Below are positions 45,473-54,946 of a stretch of 64,000 nucleotides of DNA, piece after piece (the stretch's first letter is position 1; the number at the start of each line of letters is the position of its first letter). Both the position numbers and the translations under genes were made by a program. This DNA comes from G965247475 sp965247475 (GTDB lineage: Bacteria > Chloroflexota > UBA11872): assembly GCA_965247475.1 (NCBI GenBank), contig OZ252016.1, positions 310,001 to 374,000 of the forward strand, in the 5' to 3' direction. Below the pieces are notes generated by a model, which worked only from the letters and a program-made list of their open reading frames with translations, was not told the DNA's origin and searched no databases.

Positions 45473-45473
45473 C

Positions 45474-46103
45474 GTGAGGCAGGTTGAGGCGGACCAAGGG
45501 CCGCGCGCGGGGGTCGAAGCGACCTCCCCGGTCAGTCTCTCGAGTCCGCGGTGGCTGACACGCCTGCCGGACTACCTCACGCTCGGACGGGTGCTCTCCA
45601 TCCCGGTGCTGGTATGGCTGTTGTTCTGGGACTGGGGCTTCTCGAATCAGACTGCCGGATTCGTGTTCGCGGCCGCTGGCGTGAGCGACATGCTGGACGG
45701 TGTGCTGGCCCGGCGGTTTCGGTCCGGGTCGCAGCTGGGGATCTTCCTCGATCTGGTCGGCGACAAGCTGGTGGTGGCGGCGGTGTTGTTCGTCATGGTC
45801 GAGCTGTCCTGGATGCCGGCCTGGCTGGCACTGACGCTGGTCGGACGCGAGTTCGTGGTGATGGGCCTGCGGTCGTACGCTGGGCTGCAGGGGGTCGCGA
45901 TTGGGGCCGGGCGCCTGGGCAAGCAGAAGATGGTGTGGCAGTACATCGCGCTCAACGGCCTGATGTGGGAGCGCAGCGCGGGCGCGTGGTTCCTGGTGGT
46001 GATTGCGCTGACCCTGACGCTGGCCTCGGGCTTGCACTACGCGTGGCAGGTCTGGCGCATGCTTCGCTCGCGTCCGGCGCCGGAGGTGCCCGAGGCGCTG
46101 TAG
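45474..46103 (+). CDS. pgsA: CDP-alcohol phosphatidyltransferase (PgsA-like)
   Basis: 209 residues from GTG 45474; the longer frame overlaps the RodZ-like gene. The active-site motif is complete: DMLDGVLARRFRSGSQLGIF with the downstream LDLVGD, matching DxxDGxxAR-x8-GxxxDxxxD. Five to six membrane helices surround it. The closest common function is phosphatidylglycerophosphate synthase; the exact alcohol acceptor cannot be fixed from the motif. The RodZ-PgsA order is frequent in Terrabacteria. Confidence 0.88.
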   Translation: MRQVEADQGPRAGVEATSPVSLSSPRWLTRLPDYLTLGRVLSIPVLVWLLFWDWGFSNQTAGFVFAAAGVSDMLDGVLARRFRSGSQLGIFLDLVGDKLVVAAVLFVMVELSWMPAWLALTLVGREFVVMGLRSYAGLQGVAIGAGRLGKQKMVWQYIALNGLMWERSAGAWFLVVIALTLTLASGLHYAWQVWRMLRSRPAPEVPEAL

Positions 46104-46187
46104 CGGTGCGGGCCGCCGCTACAAGACCGGCAGGCGCGGGACGGCCTGATTCGCGGCCGCGCCGGTCTCGCGAGCCGCTGTGTCCGA

Positions 46188-47444
46188 CTAGCGCACGGCG
46201 ATCGTTCTAGACGAGGCGAGCCTTCGTTCCAGACGCCGTAGGCGGTGGTCGAGCGCCGGCCGGCGAAGCTCGGCCGGCAGGGGCGTGCCCAGCGCATCGG
46301 TGAGCGCCAGGCCGCGGCGTGTGGCCACCAGCGCACCGGGGAAGTCACGGCGACGGTGCTCGTGGAACTTGGCCAGCTCGACCAGCGCCCAGAGGCCGGT
46401 GCGGTCCTCATTCGCGACCATCGCGCGCCAAATGCCGGCCGCTTCGCCCCAGGCGCCGGCGCGCTTGTGGTGCAGGCTGAGGCGGGTGTGGGCATACGCG
46501 CGCAGATCGCCCTCGAGGCCGAGCCGGAGCGCGCGGGCAAATGCCTCCGCCGCGGTGGCTTGATCGGCCGCGAGTTGAAAGGCGCGGGCCGCCCCGAGCA
46601 CCTCGGCGGGGTGACGCTCGGGGTCGCGCCAGTCGCGGCAGGTCCGGCGGGCGCGATCGAGCAGCCTGACCGTGGTGACGATATCGCGGCGGTTGTGCTC
46701 GAACACGGCCGGGAGGCGGCGGGCGTCACCGGTTCGCAAGAAGTGGAAGTAGATGTGCGGGATCAGGTCGCCGGGCACGTCGCCGCGGCGCCACTCGCCG
46801 AGCAGGTCCCGCTCGAGCGCCGCAAGGCTGCGGTCGGGCAACAGGAAGCGCCAGAGGCGCCGGGCGGCCTGCAGAACGTCGAGCGATCCGCGCGCACCGA
46901 TGCCCGCGCGCATGCGATTCATGATGAAGCGCGTCTCGAGCAGAGGAATGTCGAACGAGGCCCCGTTGAAAGTGACCACCCAGTCGAAGCGACGGAGCTG
47001 CTCGGCCAGGTGCGCGAGCAGCGCGGGCTCGTCGGCCTGGTCGCGCATGAAGTACTGCTCGACCCGCAGCGCGCCGTCCTCGACCCAGCCGCAGCCGATC
47101 AGGAACGCGTAGGTGCCGGTGCCGCCTGCCAGGCCGGTGGTCTCGACATCGATGACGACGGCGCGATGGAGATCGAACTCCCGCGCTTCCGGATCGTTGA
47201 AGGCGACCGCCAGCGCGCGGCGCCCGGAGTCGTCGGACGCGCGGTCGCTCCGCGCCACATCGATGTCCTGGGCGTTCATGACCCGGAGGAACGCACCCCG
47301 GTCGGACTCGACCAGCTCGCCAGCGAGCGCCTCGTCGAGCGCGACGGCGCCCAGCGGCGTGTCGGTGGGAGGCGGCTCGCCATGGGACGGCTCGAGCGGG
47401 TCCCACGGACGGTCCCACTGCACGCCGCCGGCCTGCGATGTCAT
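46188..47444 (-). CDS. mrfB: MrfB/YprB-like exonuclease with TPR-like tail
   Basis: 418 residues. An RNase H-type exonuclease domain spans about 80-260: VVIDVETTGLAGGTGTYAFL (first DxE), VVTFNGASFDIPLLETRF and VFEHNRRDI (late His/Asp). A helical repeat-like tail follows (about 270-410, YAHTRLSLHHKRAGAWGEAA). In B. subtilis MrfA and MrfB act together to remove mitomycin adducts. Here mrfA lies 118 bases upstream on the same strand, so the pair is conserved. Confidence 0.85.
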   Translation of the reverse strand: MTSQAGGVQWDRPWDPLEPSHGEPPPTDTPLGAVALDEALAGELVESDRGAFLRVMNAQDIDVARSDRASDDSGRRALAVAFNDPEAREFDLHRAVVIDVETTGLAGGTGTYAFLIGCGWVEDGALRVEQYFMRDQADEPALLAHLAEQLRRFDWVVTFNGASFDIPLLETRFIMNRMRAGIGARGSLDVLQAARRLWRFLLPDRSLAALERDLLGEWRRGDVPGDLIPHIYFHFLRTGDARRLPAVFEHNRRDIVTTVRLLDRARRTCRDWRDPERHPAEVLGAARAFQLAADQATAAEAFARALRLGLEGDLRAYAHTRLSLHHKRAGAWGEAAGIWRAMVANEDRTGLWALVELAKFHEHRRRDFPGALVATRRGLALTDALGTPLPAELRRPALDHRLRRLERRLASSRTIAVR

Positions 47445-47562
47445 CGACCGATCCGCACTAGTGGCATCGGGAGCGTTGGGCAGTCATCGGGACTCTGACC
47501 TCGTCAATGCCGCGAGCATTGGGGGCGCGTGTCCGTTCAACGTCGGCTCTCGCGGCGTGCGG

Positions 47563-49827
47563 CTAGGCCGACACCGCGGCGGGCACCAACCGACGCAGGA
47601 CCTCGAGCGTGGCGCGTCGGGCGCCCGCGCCCGGCGCGATCGGCGGGCCGACGCACGACGGACAGCCCTCGGTGCACTCGCACTGTTCGACCAGCGTCGC
47701 GGCCGCCTCCAGAACCTGGTCGTAGATGTCGTAGAGCCGCTCGGCCAGGCCCACGCCGCCCGGATAGCGGTCGTACAAGTACAACGTGGGCGCGCCGGTG
47801 AAGGGCGATTTGATCTCGCGCACGACGCCGAGATCGCGTGAATCGCACATCAGGCGCAGCGCCGCGACGTTCGGGAGCACGTACGAGGCGCCCCGCAGGC
47901 CGGCCTCCGTGTCGTCGCGACCCAGCGCCTCGGTCAACTCGTCGCGCATCCAGATCCAGCAGGCGGCCGTGTGCATCTCCTGTTGCGGCAGATCGATGGT
48001 GCCCCAGCCGATGTTGTCGTCGTCGCTGACCCGCAGCTTCTTGTAGATCGTCGGCACGGCGGTCACCCGCACGTCGCCCCAGGAGCGTCCCAGTGCCGCT
48101 TCGTCGCGGCGCTCGAAGTCATCCAGCACCGCGATCTTCACGTCCACGTTGGCGACCGTGTAGTGCCCCACCGAGACTTCGCGGACGTACGCCTTGCCCT
48201 GCTTCCAGTCGAGCCGGGTGACGTGGTACTGGCGGGCGTCGTGCAAGTAGATCGCGTCCTGGTGCACACGGGTCGGCGCGGAGAAACGGTCGACCTGCCC
48301 AATCACGCGCGGCTGCGCCGTCTCGTCCACGATCACCACGTTGTCGAGCGTGCCGGTGCGAAGGCTGACGAACTGCGCCGGGTAGTCCTCGCTCGACCAG
48401 TGATACGACCCGGCGGCCTTGTGGACGACGCCGGACTCCTGGAGCATGCCCAGCGCCGCCTGCGTGCCAGAGGCGCCGAACTCCTCGGTCTCGGTGAACG
48501 GCAGCTCGAACGCGGCGCATTTGAGATGGCTGGTGTAGACGTAGAGGTTGTTGGCGTTGATCAAGCCGCTCTCGACCGGCGAGTCGAACAGGAAGTCGGG
48601 GTTGCGGACGAAGAACTGGTCGAGCGGGTTCGAGCCCGCCACGTAGACGGCCAACGAGGTCTCCTCGCGCCGGCCGGCGCGTCCGACCTGCTGCCAGAAG
48701 CTGGCCATCGAACCGGGATAGCCGCACAGGACGACCGCCTGCATCTCGCCGATATCGACGCCGAGCTCGAGGGCGTTGGTGGCGACCACCGACCGGACCG
48801 TGCCGTCGCGCAGGCCGGACTCGATCTCGCGTCGCTCGGAGGGCAGGTAGCCGCCGCGGTAGCCGCGAACCTCCCTCTGCCCGAGGTTGGGTCCGCCGCG
48901 GATCTTCGACAGCAGCAGCTCGGTCGCGGTGCGGCTGCGGGCGAAGACGATCGACTGGATATCGTTGCCCAGCAGCAGGCGCGCGATTGCGGCGGAGGCG
49001 TCGATCGCCGAGGCGCGTAGACCCAGCTCGGCGTTGACGACCGGCGGGTTGTAGAAAACCAGATGCTTCTCGCCGCGCGGCGAGCCGTCGTCGTCAATGA
49101 CCGTCAGGTCGCGTCCGGTGAGCTTGTCGCCGAGCTGCTTGGGGTTCGCGATCGTGGCTGAACAGCAGATGATCTGGGGTCGCGAACCGTAGAAGTCGGC
49201 CACCCGCAGCAGCCGTCGGAGCACGTTGGCCAGGTGGCTGCCGAAGATACCGCGATAGATGTGGAGCTCGTCGATGACGACGTACTTCAGGTTCTCGAAC
49301 AGCCGGACCCAGGCGGTGTGGTGCGGCAGGATGCCTTGGTGGAGCATGTCAGGGTTGGTGATGACGATGTGCCCGGCCTGGCGAACTGCCCGACGCGCGC
49401 TGGTGGCGGTGTCGCCGTCGTAGGTGAAGGTCTTGATGTCGGCCTCGGCGGCCTGGACCAACGCGTAGAGCTCGTCGAGCTGATCCTGCGCCAGCGCCTT
49501 GGTGGGGAAGAGGTAGATGGCGCGCGAGCGCGGGTCGCTGAGGATCGCCTGAACGACCGGCAGGTTGTAGCAGAGCGTCTTGCCGCTGGCCGTGCCGGTG
49601 ACGATGCAGACGTCCTGGCCGTCCAGGATGCGCTCGACGGCCTCGGTCTGATGGGTGTAGAGGCGGTGGGCCCGGCGCTGCGCCAGCGCCTCGCGCAATT
49701 GCGGCGCGATCCGGTCGGGCCACTCGGCGTAGCGGGCCTCGCGCGCCGGCCGGACCCTCCAGCCGCTGATCTGCGGCGCGACGCTCGGGTCCCTGGACAG
49801 GCGGTCGGCCAGTTGCGCAGCGTTCAC
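47563..49827 (-). CDS. mrfA: MrfA/YprA-type DEAD-box helicase
   Basis: 754 residues. Motif I is GTASGKT, Ia PTKALAQDQ, II DELH (VVIDELHIYRG), III SATIANP, V TNALELGVDIG and VI QVGRAGRR. The C-terminal domain holds the four-cysteine CxCxxxCPSC cluster (ECTEGCPSC context) with LYDRYPGGVGL, the DUF1998/MZB zinc module of this family. MrfA is an ATP-dependent 3'-5' helicase in mitomycin-C repair; together with MrfB it forms an excision system independent of UvrABC. Confidence 0.92.
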   Translation of the reverse strand: MNAAQLADRLSRDPSVAPQISGWRVRPAREARYAEWPDRIAPQLREALAQRRAHRLYTHQTEAVERILDGQDVCIVTGTASGKTLCYNLPVVQAILSDPRSRAIYLFPTKALAQDQLDELYALVQAAEADIKTFTYDGDTATSARRAVRQAGHIVITNPDMLHQGILPHHTAWVRLFENLKYVVIDELHIYRGIFGSHLANVLRRLLRVADFYGSRPQIICCSATIANPKQLGDKLTGRDLTVIDDDGSPRGEKHLVFYNPPVVNAELGLRASAIDASAAIARLLLGNDIQSIVFARSRTATELLLSKIRGGPNLGQREVRGYRGGYLPSERREIESGLRDGTVRSVVATNALELGVDIGEMQAVVLCGYPGSMASFWQQVGRAGRREETSLAVYVAGSNPLDQFFVRNPDFLFDSPVESGLINANNLYVYTSHLKCAAFELPFTETEEFGASGTQAALGMLQESGVVHKAAGSYHWSSEDYPAQFVSLRTGTLDNVVIVDETAQPRVIGQVDRFSAPTRVHQDAIYLHDARQYHVTRLDWKQGKAYVREVSVGHYTVANVDVKIAVLDDFERRDEAALGRSWGDVRVTAVPTIYKKLRVSDDDNIGWGTIDLPQQEMHTAACWIWMRDELTEALGRDDTEAGLRGASYVLPNVAALRLMCDSRDLGVVREIKSPFTGAPTLYLYDRYPGGVGLAERLYDIYDQVLEAAATLVEQCECTEGCPSCVGPPIAPGAGARRATLEVLRRLVPAAVSA

Positions 49828-49934
49828 TTGGAGTAGTCAGCAGGGGGGTCCACGGATCGGTGACAACTGTAACCGGCCATCGTGGTACCGTACAAGACGC
49901 GAACGACCACGGGTTTCCACACCGTCTCTGGACG

Positions 49935-49976
49935 CTGCCCACGCGGGCAGCCCATGCTGCGCGCGGCATGGGCTGC
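49935..49976. other. Overlapping alternative hairpins
   Basis: CTGCCC-ACGC-GGGCAG (49935-49950) competes with a second, 11-base stem, GCAGCCCATGC/GCATGGGCTGC (49947-49957 and 49966-49976). The two share GCAG and cannot form together. They lie between the mrfA start and the GYD gene, where a 5' leader could be. No T run follows. Confidence 0.35.
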
Positions 49977-50101
49977 ACCACCGACAAGACAGGCCGCCCT
50001 GGCGTCGTCAGCCGCGATTCCCGTGCTCCCGGGCCGACGCGCAGCCTGGCCAGATGGCGGTGCTACGCTCTACCGATGACGGAGATCGAGCGGGGAATCA
50101 G

Positions 50102-50425
50102 ATGCCGTATTACATGAACCAAGTGTCGTATACCCCCGAGTGGTGGAAGGCGCAGATCGCCAATCCGCAAGACCGAACGAAGCTCGTCAGTGACTTGCTC
50201 GAGGCGGCCGGCGGGCGGTTGGTGTCCTTCTTCTACGCGTTCGGCGAATGGGACGCCGTGGTGATCGCCGAGGCCCCGGACAACGGCACGATCGCCGAGG
50301 TCCTGATCGCGGTCGCGGCCGGTGGCGGTTTGGCGAAGTCGAAGACGACGGTGCTGATGACGGCCGAGGAAGGGTTGGACGCGATCCACGGCGCCGGCGG
50401 GGTCGACTACTCGCCGCCTGGCTAG
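50102..50425 (+). CDS. GYD domain protein
   Basis: 107 residues from ATG 50102. MNQVSYTPEWWKAQIANPQD, AAGGRLVSFFYAFGEWDAVV and GGLAKSKTTVLMTAEEGLDA match the GYD family, a small ferredoxin-like fold named after its (F)GxYD/GEWD motif. Function is unknown. The gene appears alone. Confidence 0.82.
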   Translation: MPYYMNQVSYTPEWWKAQIANPQDRTKLVSDLLEAAGGRLVSFFYAFGEWDAVVIAEAPDNGTIAEVLIAVAAGGGLAKSKTTVLMTAEEGLDAIHGAGGVDYSPPG

Positions 50426-50702
50426 CGGAGCCGGGTCGAGCAAGTTCGGGGTCGGCTCGGTGAGGGCCCCGTGCAGCATGGGATCCGCCGCCCGGACCAC
50501 ACAGCCCAGGCGACGCGGCAAGCGTCGGGATTCTTCGTCGCGATTCGCGCTCCTGAGAATGACGTGGGGGCGGCGCGCGCCTAGGCCGGGTCGCCCCGCG
50601 CCGGTGGGTATGGCGTTCGACGGCGACTGAAGTGCTCCGCAGTGCGAGGCGGTCGTCTTGGTACCAAGCGAGTGATCGGCGGCGAGGTACGCAGGCCCGG
50701 CG

Positions 50703-51677
50703 GTGGAGCGAGAAGGGGTCGACATAGCACGCATATCACACGCGGACAGGGTCGATAGATCCACGCGCAAAGTCGAGCCAGCTCGGATTCCCTGGCGCCC
50801 CGACGAGCCTCGCACCTGGCCATTGGCGACCACGCCGGTGGACGTGGACGCGTCGATCGATCGGCTCGTCGTGGTCAGCGATCTGCACTCATCGCGCGAG
50901 CCGATCGAGGCGCTCGACGCTCGGCTGGCGGAAATTGCCGAGCGCTTCCAAATCTTCGTCAACGGCGACCTGTTCGAGGGCGGCATCGATCCCGTGTATG
51001 CGGTTGACTGGACCGCCCGGCATGCGCCTGGCCGTACAACGCGCGGGAATCACGACAGCCGCGTGTTCCGGTACTTGCGCGGGCAGACATGCGACGAGCC
51101 CGACGGACAGTGGGCGGCCGACGGGGAGCTGGCGGCGTACGAGCAGCTTGACGATCGGCAGCTGCGATTCGTCGAGCATCTGCCCGACGCGCTGCTGATC
51201 CGGTGGCGCGGGCACACGATTCGGATGCTGCACGGGCACCAGAACTCGAAGGACGACCGCTACACGAACTACCGGCTGTCGCCGGGCAAGCTCATGGATA
51301 TCTTTGGCGACCCAGGCGTTGACCTGACCCTGATCGGCCACACGCACTATCCGTTCGTGCTGGAACGCCGCGGGGCGCGGCTGGCGAACAGCGGATCGGT
51401 GTCGGCGCCGCTGTGCCGCTTCCGCAACGCCGAGGGGCGCGTGGTGAACCGATGTGCGGACGATCCATCAGTCCCCGACGACGACAGTCAGAGGAGCTTC
51501 CTGGTGATCAGTGAGAGGGACGGACATCTCCATATTGGGATTGAGCGCTTCGACTATGACCGTGAGCGCCTGCTGGCCAGGTGCGCGGCGATTGACGGGT
51601 TGAGCATGCCGGAGGCGGCGCGTCGTCGTTTGGTGCTGGAGGGCTTCCTCGACGATCGGCTCACGCGGGGCGGTTAG
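50703..51677 (+). CDS. Metallophosphoesterase with UDP-diacylglucosamine hydrolase-like core
   Basis: 324 residues from GTG 50703; the true start may be later since about 50 N-terminal residues are not conserved. Metal-site motifs in order: VVVSDLHSSREPI, FVNGDLFEGG, TTRGNHDSR, RMLHGHQNSKD and LIGHTHYPF. The set and spacing are like the LpxH/YfcE type. A role in lipid or nucleotide turnover is possible, but outer-membrane lipid A genes are not seen, so LpxH itself is not proposed. Confidence 0.82.
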   Translation: MEREGVDIARISHADRVDRSTRKVEPARIPWRPDEPRTWPLATTPVDVDASIDRLVVVSDLHSSREPIEALDARLAEIAERFQIFVNGDLFEGGIDPVYAVDWTARHAPGRTTRGNHDSRVFRYLRGQTCDEPDGQWAADGELAAYEQLDDRQLRFVEHLPDALLIRWRGHTIRMLHGHQNSKDDRYTNYRLSPGKLMDIFGDPGVDLTLIGHTHYPFVLERRGARLANSGSVSAPLCRFRNAEGRVVNRCADDPSVPDDDSQRSFLVISERDGHLHIGIERFDYDRERLLARCAAIDGLSMPEAARRRLVLEGFLDDRLTRGG

Positions 51678-51699
51678 GGGTGGCGTCCACGATCTGGGT

Positions 51700-51810
51700 A
51701 TGGCTGCGCTATCTGGCCGTCGGCGGCTGAGTCCCGAAGAGCGCGCGCTGGTAGCCAGCGCGCAAAAGGGTGCCCGACTCCTTAATCTCTTGGCCGCCTC
51801 GCCGTTATAG
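51700..51810 (+). CDS. Possible 36-residue peptide upstream of the nuclease gene
   Basis: MAALSGRRRLSPEERALVAS, then AQKGARLLNLLAASPL. The sequence looks protein-like and amphipathic, but no good ribosome site precedes the ATG. A perfect 9-base hairpin with a TAG loop (51743-51763) lies within it. It ends 31 bases before the nuclease start. Could be an antitoxin-size peptide or chance. Confidence 0.25.
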   Translation: MAALSGRRRLSPEERALVASAQKGARLLNLLAASPL

Positions 51811-51841
51811 ATATAGGTAGCACTCGCACAAGGAACATCAG

Positions 51842-52783
51842 ATGGCTTCTTCTGAATCGCCGGGCGTGACGATTCAACCGGCCTGGAACGACCCGTCGCT
51901 GGCCGTGAAGAGCGATGCGGCCTGGCGGGCTCAGTATCGGCGCTTGCAGTCGTGGTATCGCGAGACCGTTCTGCGCACGCCCCCGGGAGCTGATCGTGGC
52001 GGGACCACGCGCGCGAACATGCTGCCCGCCGAGGCCGTAGCCGAGAACCCAGGGCTGAACTTCCTCGACGAGGAGATCGCGGCGTACGCGCTCGAAAGGG
52101 CCCCGCGGGTGATTGCGGAGAAGGGCGCGCTAGACCTCGACCGCCTCCGGCGCAACATGCTCTCCAGCATGCCGCTGTGCTTCAACCTGTTCGGAGCCCT
52201 GCGCAGGCATCCCGCGGCGGCGGCGCGACGCCTGGGGTCGGTGCTGGACCTGAACATCGAGGAGATTCTGGAAATCGAGGTCGAGTGGGCGCCCGACCCC
52301 AACGCGCATCTGGGAGACCGGACGGCGTTCGATGCGTTCGTGCGGTACCGAACCGCCGGGGGGCGCCGCGCCTTCCTGGGTGTGGAAACGAAGTACACCG
52401 AACCGTTCAGCCGAAAGCGCTACACGTCGGAGCGGTATGACGCGCTTGCCAGGGACCCCGCGAGCGGGTTCAAGCCCGGCGCCGAGCGCCGCCTGGTCGC
52501 TTCAGCGACGAATCAGCTCTGGCGGAACGCGCTGCTCGCGCACAGCCTGCGATCGACCGACGAGTTTGATGAAGGGCGCGTGGTGGTGCTGTCGTGCCGG
52601 GGAGACGCCGGCGCCGAACGGGCGATTGCGGGTCTCAGCGCGGAGCTGCGCGATCCTCCAGCACTTCTGCGATCCGCGACCTACGAGGAACTCGTCGCGG
52701 CTTTCGACTCGGAACCCGAGCTATCGTCGTGGGCGGCGGATTTCCGCCGCCGTTATCTTGATCTCACGCCGGTGAACGGGTGA
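51842..52783 (+). CDS. Putative PD-(D/E)XK endonuclease, PGN_0703-like
   Basis: 313 residues. The core has a long lead (LDEEIAAYALERAPRVIAEK), IEVEWAPDPNAHLGDRTAFD and FLGVETKYTEPFSRK: an acidic residue in DRTAFD followed by an ExK pair (VETKY) is the PD-(D/E)XK pattern. The C-terminus has RLVASATNQLWRNALLAHSL and VVVLSCRGDAGAERA. This arrangement resembles the PGN_0703 family of putative restriction-like nucleases. No methylase is adjacent, so it stands alone and may be a defence or stress nuclease. Nuclease activity is inferred. Confidence 0.6.
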   Translation: MASSESPGVTIQPAWNDPSLAVKSDAAWRAQYRRLQSWYRETVLRTPPGADRGGTTRANMLPAEAVAENPGLNFLDEEIAAYALERAPRVIAEKGALDLDRLRRNMLSSMPLCFNLFGALRRHPAAAARRLGSVLDLNIEEILEIEVEWAPDPNAHLGDRTAFDAFVRYRTAGGRRAFLGVETKYTEPFSRKRYTSERYDALARDPASGFKPGAERRLVASATNQLWRNALLAHSLRSTDEFDEGRVVVLSCRGDAGAERAIAGLSAELRDPPALLRSATYEELVAAFDSEPELSSWAADFRRRYLDLTPVNG

Positions 52784-52951
52784 GGCATTGAAGCGCGTAG
52801 GCCGCCCGGCAGGCAATGCGTACGGCGAAGCGACAAACGGCCGCGAGCGGCACGCCATAGTGCCCGTGGATGAGCTGCCTAGCCGGCCGCCAGGCGTTCC
52901 GTGCATCGCGCTTCTCAATGGTCGCCGCCCTCGGGCAGGGCGAGCGAGGGA

Positions 52952-53812
52952 CTAGACCTCCACCTCGAGGCCTTCTTCGCCCCAGATCAGCGGGCCGTGG
53001 TAGATGCTGGTGATCTCGGCGATGGCGCGGGTGGTGTTCTCGGGCTCGTCGAGGTAGAGGTTCTGGTGGTTGACCAGCAGGCGCTTCGCGCCGGCGTCGA
53101 CCGCCTGCCGGGCGCAGCCCAGGGTGGCGGTCTCAGCGGAACCGAAGGCCTCGGTCTGATCGGCCTCGAAGCGGGTGCACTCCATGACGAGCAGATCGGC
53201 GTCGCGCGCGAGGTCGGTGAGGGCGTCACAGGGCCGGGTGTCGCCGCCGAACACGATCGAGGCGTGGGGCGTTTCGACCCGGTAGGCAAGGCAGGTGAGG
53301 TAGGGCTGCGCGTGCTCGACTTCGGTCGCGGTGACCTCCCAGTTGGGTCCCGACGCGACCGTGCCGGGTTCGATGTCATGGGCGTGAACCGCGGGCGGCT
53401 TGCGCTCGCCGACGCCGCCGCGATTGCGGTAGGCGTTCAGGCTCATCGGGTGATTGGTCCGCGCGACGACATCGGGCCAGAACGCGCCGATGTCTTCTCC
53501 GATCAGCCGGTTGGTCATCTGCCTCGTGGGCGCGGGTCCGTAGACGTTCAGCGGCGGCTCGCGTCCGGTCACCATGTCGAATCGAGTCAGCAGGAAGCAC
53601 GCGTAGTCGGACACATGATCGGAGTGCAGGTGGGTGAAGAACAGGTGTGCGATGTCGGTGACCTTGCGGCCGGCGTGATAGAGCTTGTAGGTCGTGGCCG
53701 GCCCGCAGTCGATGAGCAGCCACTCCACGCCGGTGTGGAGCAGGAACGAGGTGCCCCAGCGGCGCGTGCTGGGCGCCGGGGAGCCGCTGCCGAGAACGAT
53801 CAGGCGGGGCAC
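52952..53812 (-). CDS. MBL-fold metallohydrolase (ribonuclease Z-like group)
   Basis: 286 residues. FTHLHSDHVSDY gives HxHxDH, VEHAQPYLTCLAY and GGDTRPCDALTDLA supply later ligands, and NHQNL with LDEPENTT completes the site. Length and sequence fit the RNase Z/arylsulfatase-like branch rather than true tRNase Z, which would show other exosite features. Substrate unknown. It is followed on the same strand by nothing within the window but preceded by the phytanoyl-CoA dioxygenase-like gene 33 bases upstream. Confidence 0.85.
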   Translation of the reverse strand: MPRLIVLGSGSPAPSTRRWGTSFLLHTGVEWLLIDCGPATTYKLYHAGRKVTDIAHLFFTHLHSDHVSDYACFLLTRFDMVTGREPPLNVYGPAPTRQMTNRLIGEDIGAFWPDVVARTNHPMSLNAYRNRGGVGERKPPAVHAHDIEPGTVASGPNWEVTATEVEHAQPYLTCLAYRVETPHASIVFGGDTRPCDALTDLARDADLLVMECTRFEADQTEAFGSAETATLGCARQAVDAGAKRLLVNHQNLYLDEPENTTRAIAEITSIYHGPLIWGEEGLEVEV

Positions 53813-53845
53813 TGCGAATACCGATGGGCGAGACCGCGCCGACGA

Positions 53846-54790
53846 TCAGCGCCGCAGCGGGGCTCGCGCGCTGAACCCGAGCAGGTAGCGAACCTCGGCC
53901 GGGAACGTGCGCGCGATGTCGGGATCGATCACGGATACGTAGTCCTGGAACGGCTTGATCCACGAGCGCGAGTAGTAGCAGAGCACGGCGGGGCGGTGCG
54001 CGTCCGTCGAGTTCGGGCCGGAAGCGTGCCAGGTGTTGGACAGCCACACGGCCACCGAGCCGGCGGGCGCCTCGAGGGTGACGGCGTCATCCTGGGCCTC
54101 GCCCCACACCGGCTTCTTGCGGGTGTGGTGGCTATCCGGAACAACCCGCGTGGCGCCGTTGTCGGCGGTGAAGTCAACCAATGCCCACGCGTTCTGCACG
54201 GTCAGTGGAATGTCGGGCAGCGGCTCCTCCAGCTGTCCGAAGGGCGCGTCCACATGCCACGCGCCGCCCGCGGTGCGCGGTCCGATGGTGGTGCCGCTGC
54301 AGTCGGAGAGCACGCAATCGTCGCCGAGCACGGCGCGGACCTGGCCGACGACGGTGGGATGTGCGGCGAGATCGGCGAAGGCCGGTTCCTTGGCCACCAG
54401 CCCCCAGAGCCGCTGGGAGTCGTCGTGGTCGAACAGCGTCGGCACGTGCAAGAAGGTCTTGTTGACCTGGCTCGCGGACACCGGCCAGGTCGTGCCGGCA
54501 TTCTCCGATCGGGAGCGACGCACGCGCCGCATGAGGCGCCCGAGCTCGGCCTCCGAGACTGAGTAGCTTTCGCGGAAGAAGTCCTCGAGTTCGTCGTCGC
54601 CGGGCGCCGGCTCCCCGTCCGGCGGGTCGAACGGCTCGCGGCGCTCACGCTCGAATTGGGCCTCGAGCAGCTCGCGGTAGCGGCGGACCTCGTGCGCGTC
54701 CAGCACGTTCTCCACGACCGTGTAGCCGTGGGCGCGAAGGTGCTCGAGCGCCTCGTCCTGCCGAGCGACGGGAAAGGTCTGCACGGACAT
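53846..54790 (-). CDS. Phytanoyl-CoA dioxygenase family protein
   Basis: 314 residues. Iron ligands are His and Asp in WHVDAPFG and a later His in NTWHASGPNS; the 2-oxoglutarate Arg is in TDAHRPAVLCYY. The N-terminal LRAHGYTVVENVLDAHEVRR is typical of the PhyH fold. Such enzymes hydroxylate small molecules with Fe(II) and 2-oxoglutarate. This gene and the MBL hydrolase are adjacent on one strand and may act in one catabolic route. Confidence 0.86.
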   Translation of the reverse strand: MSVQTFPVARQDEALEHLRAHGYTVVENVLDAHEVRRYRELLEAQFERERREPFDPPDGEPAPGDDELEDFFRESYSVSEAELGRLMRRVRRSRSENAGTTWPVSASQVNKTFLHVPTLFDHDDSQRLWGLVAKEPAFADLAAHPTVVGQVRAVLGDDCVLSDCSGTTIGPRTAGGAWHVDAPFGQLEEPLPDIPLTVQNAWALVDFTADNGATRVVPDSHHTRKKPVWGEAQDDAVTLEAPAGSVAVWLSNTWHASGPNSTDAHRPAVLCYYSRSWIKPFQDYVSVIDPDIARTFPAEVRYLLGFSARAPLRR

Positions 54791-54946
54791 CGCCGGCGAC
54801 TCCGGGGTCGCGGTCGGCGTCGAGGCGGGACACCGCCGCGCGGGGGCGCGAGTTTAGCACCGGTGTCTCGCGCGGCGGCTGTGCGACCTCCGGCGGGGAA
54901 TCCCGCGAACCACCGGTTGGAGACCGGCGCCCTCACAAGACGCGCT

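Noticed and set aside
50063..50986. 307-codon antisense frame over the GYD and phosphoesterase genes
   Set aside because: Crosses two genes with clear motifs on the other strand and includes intergenic repeat.
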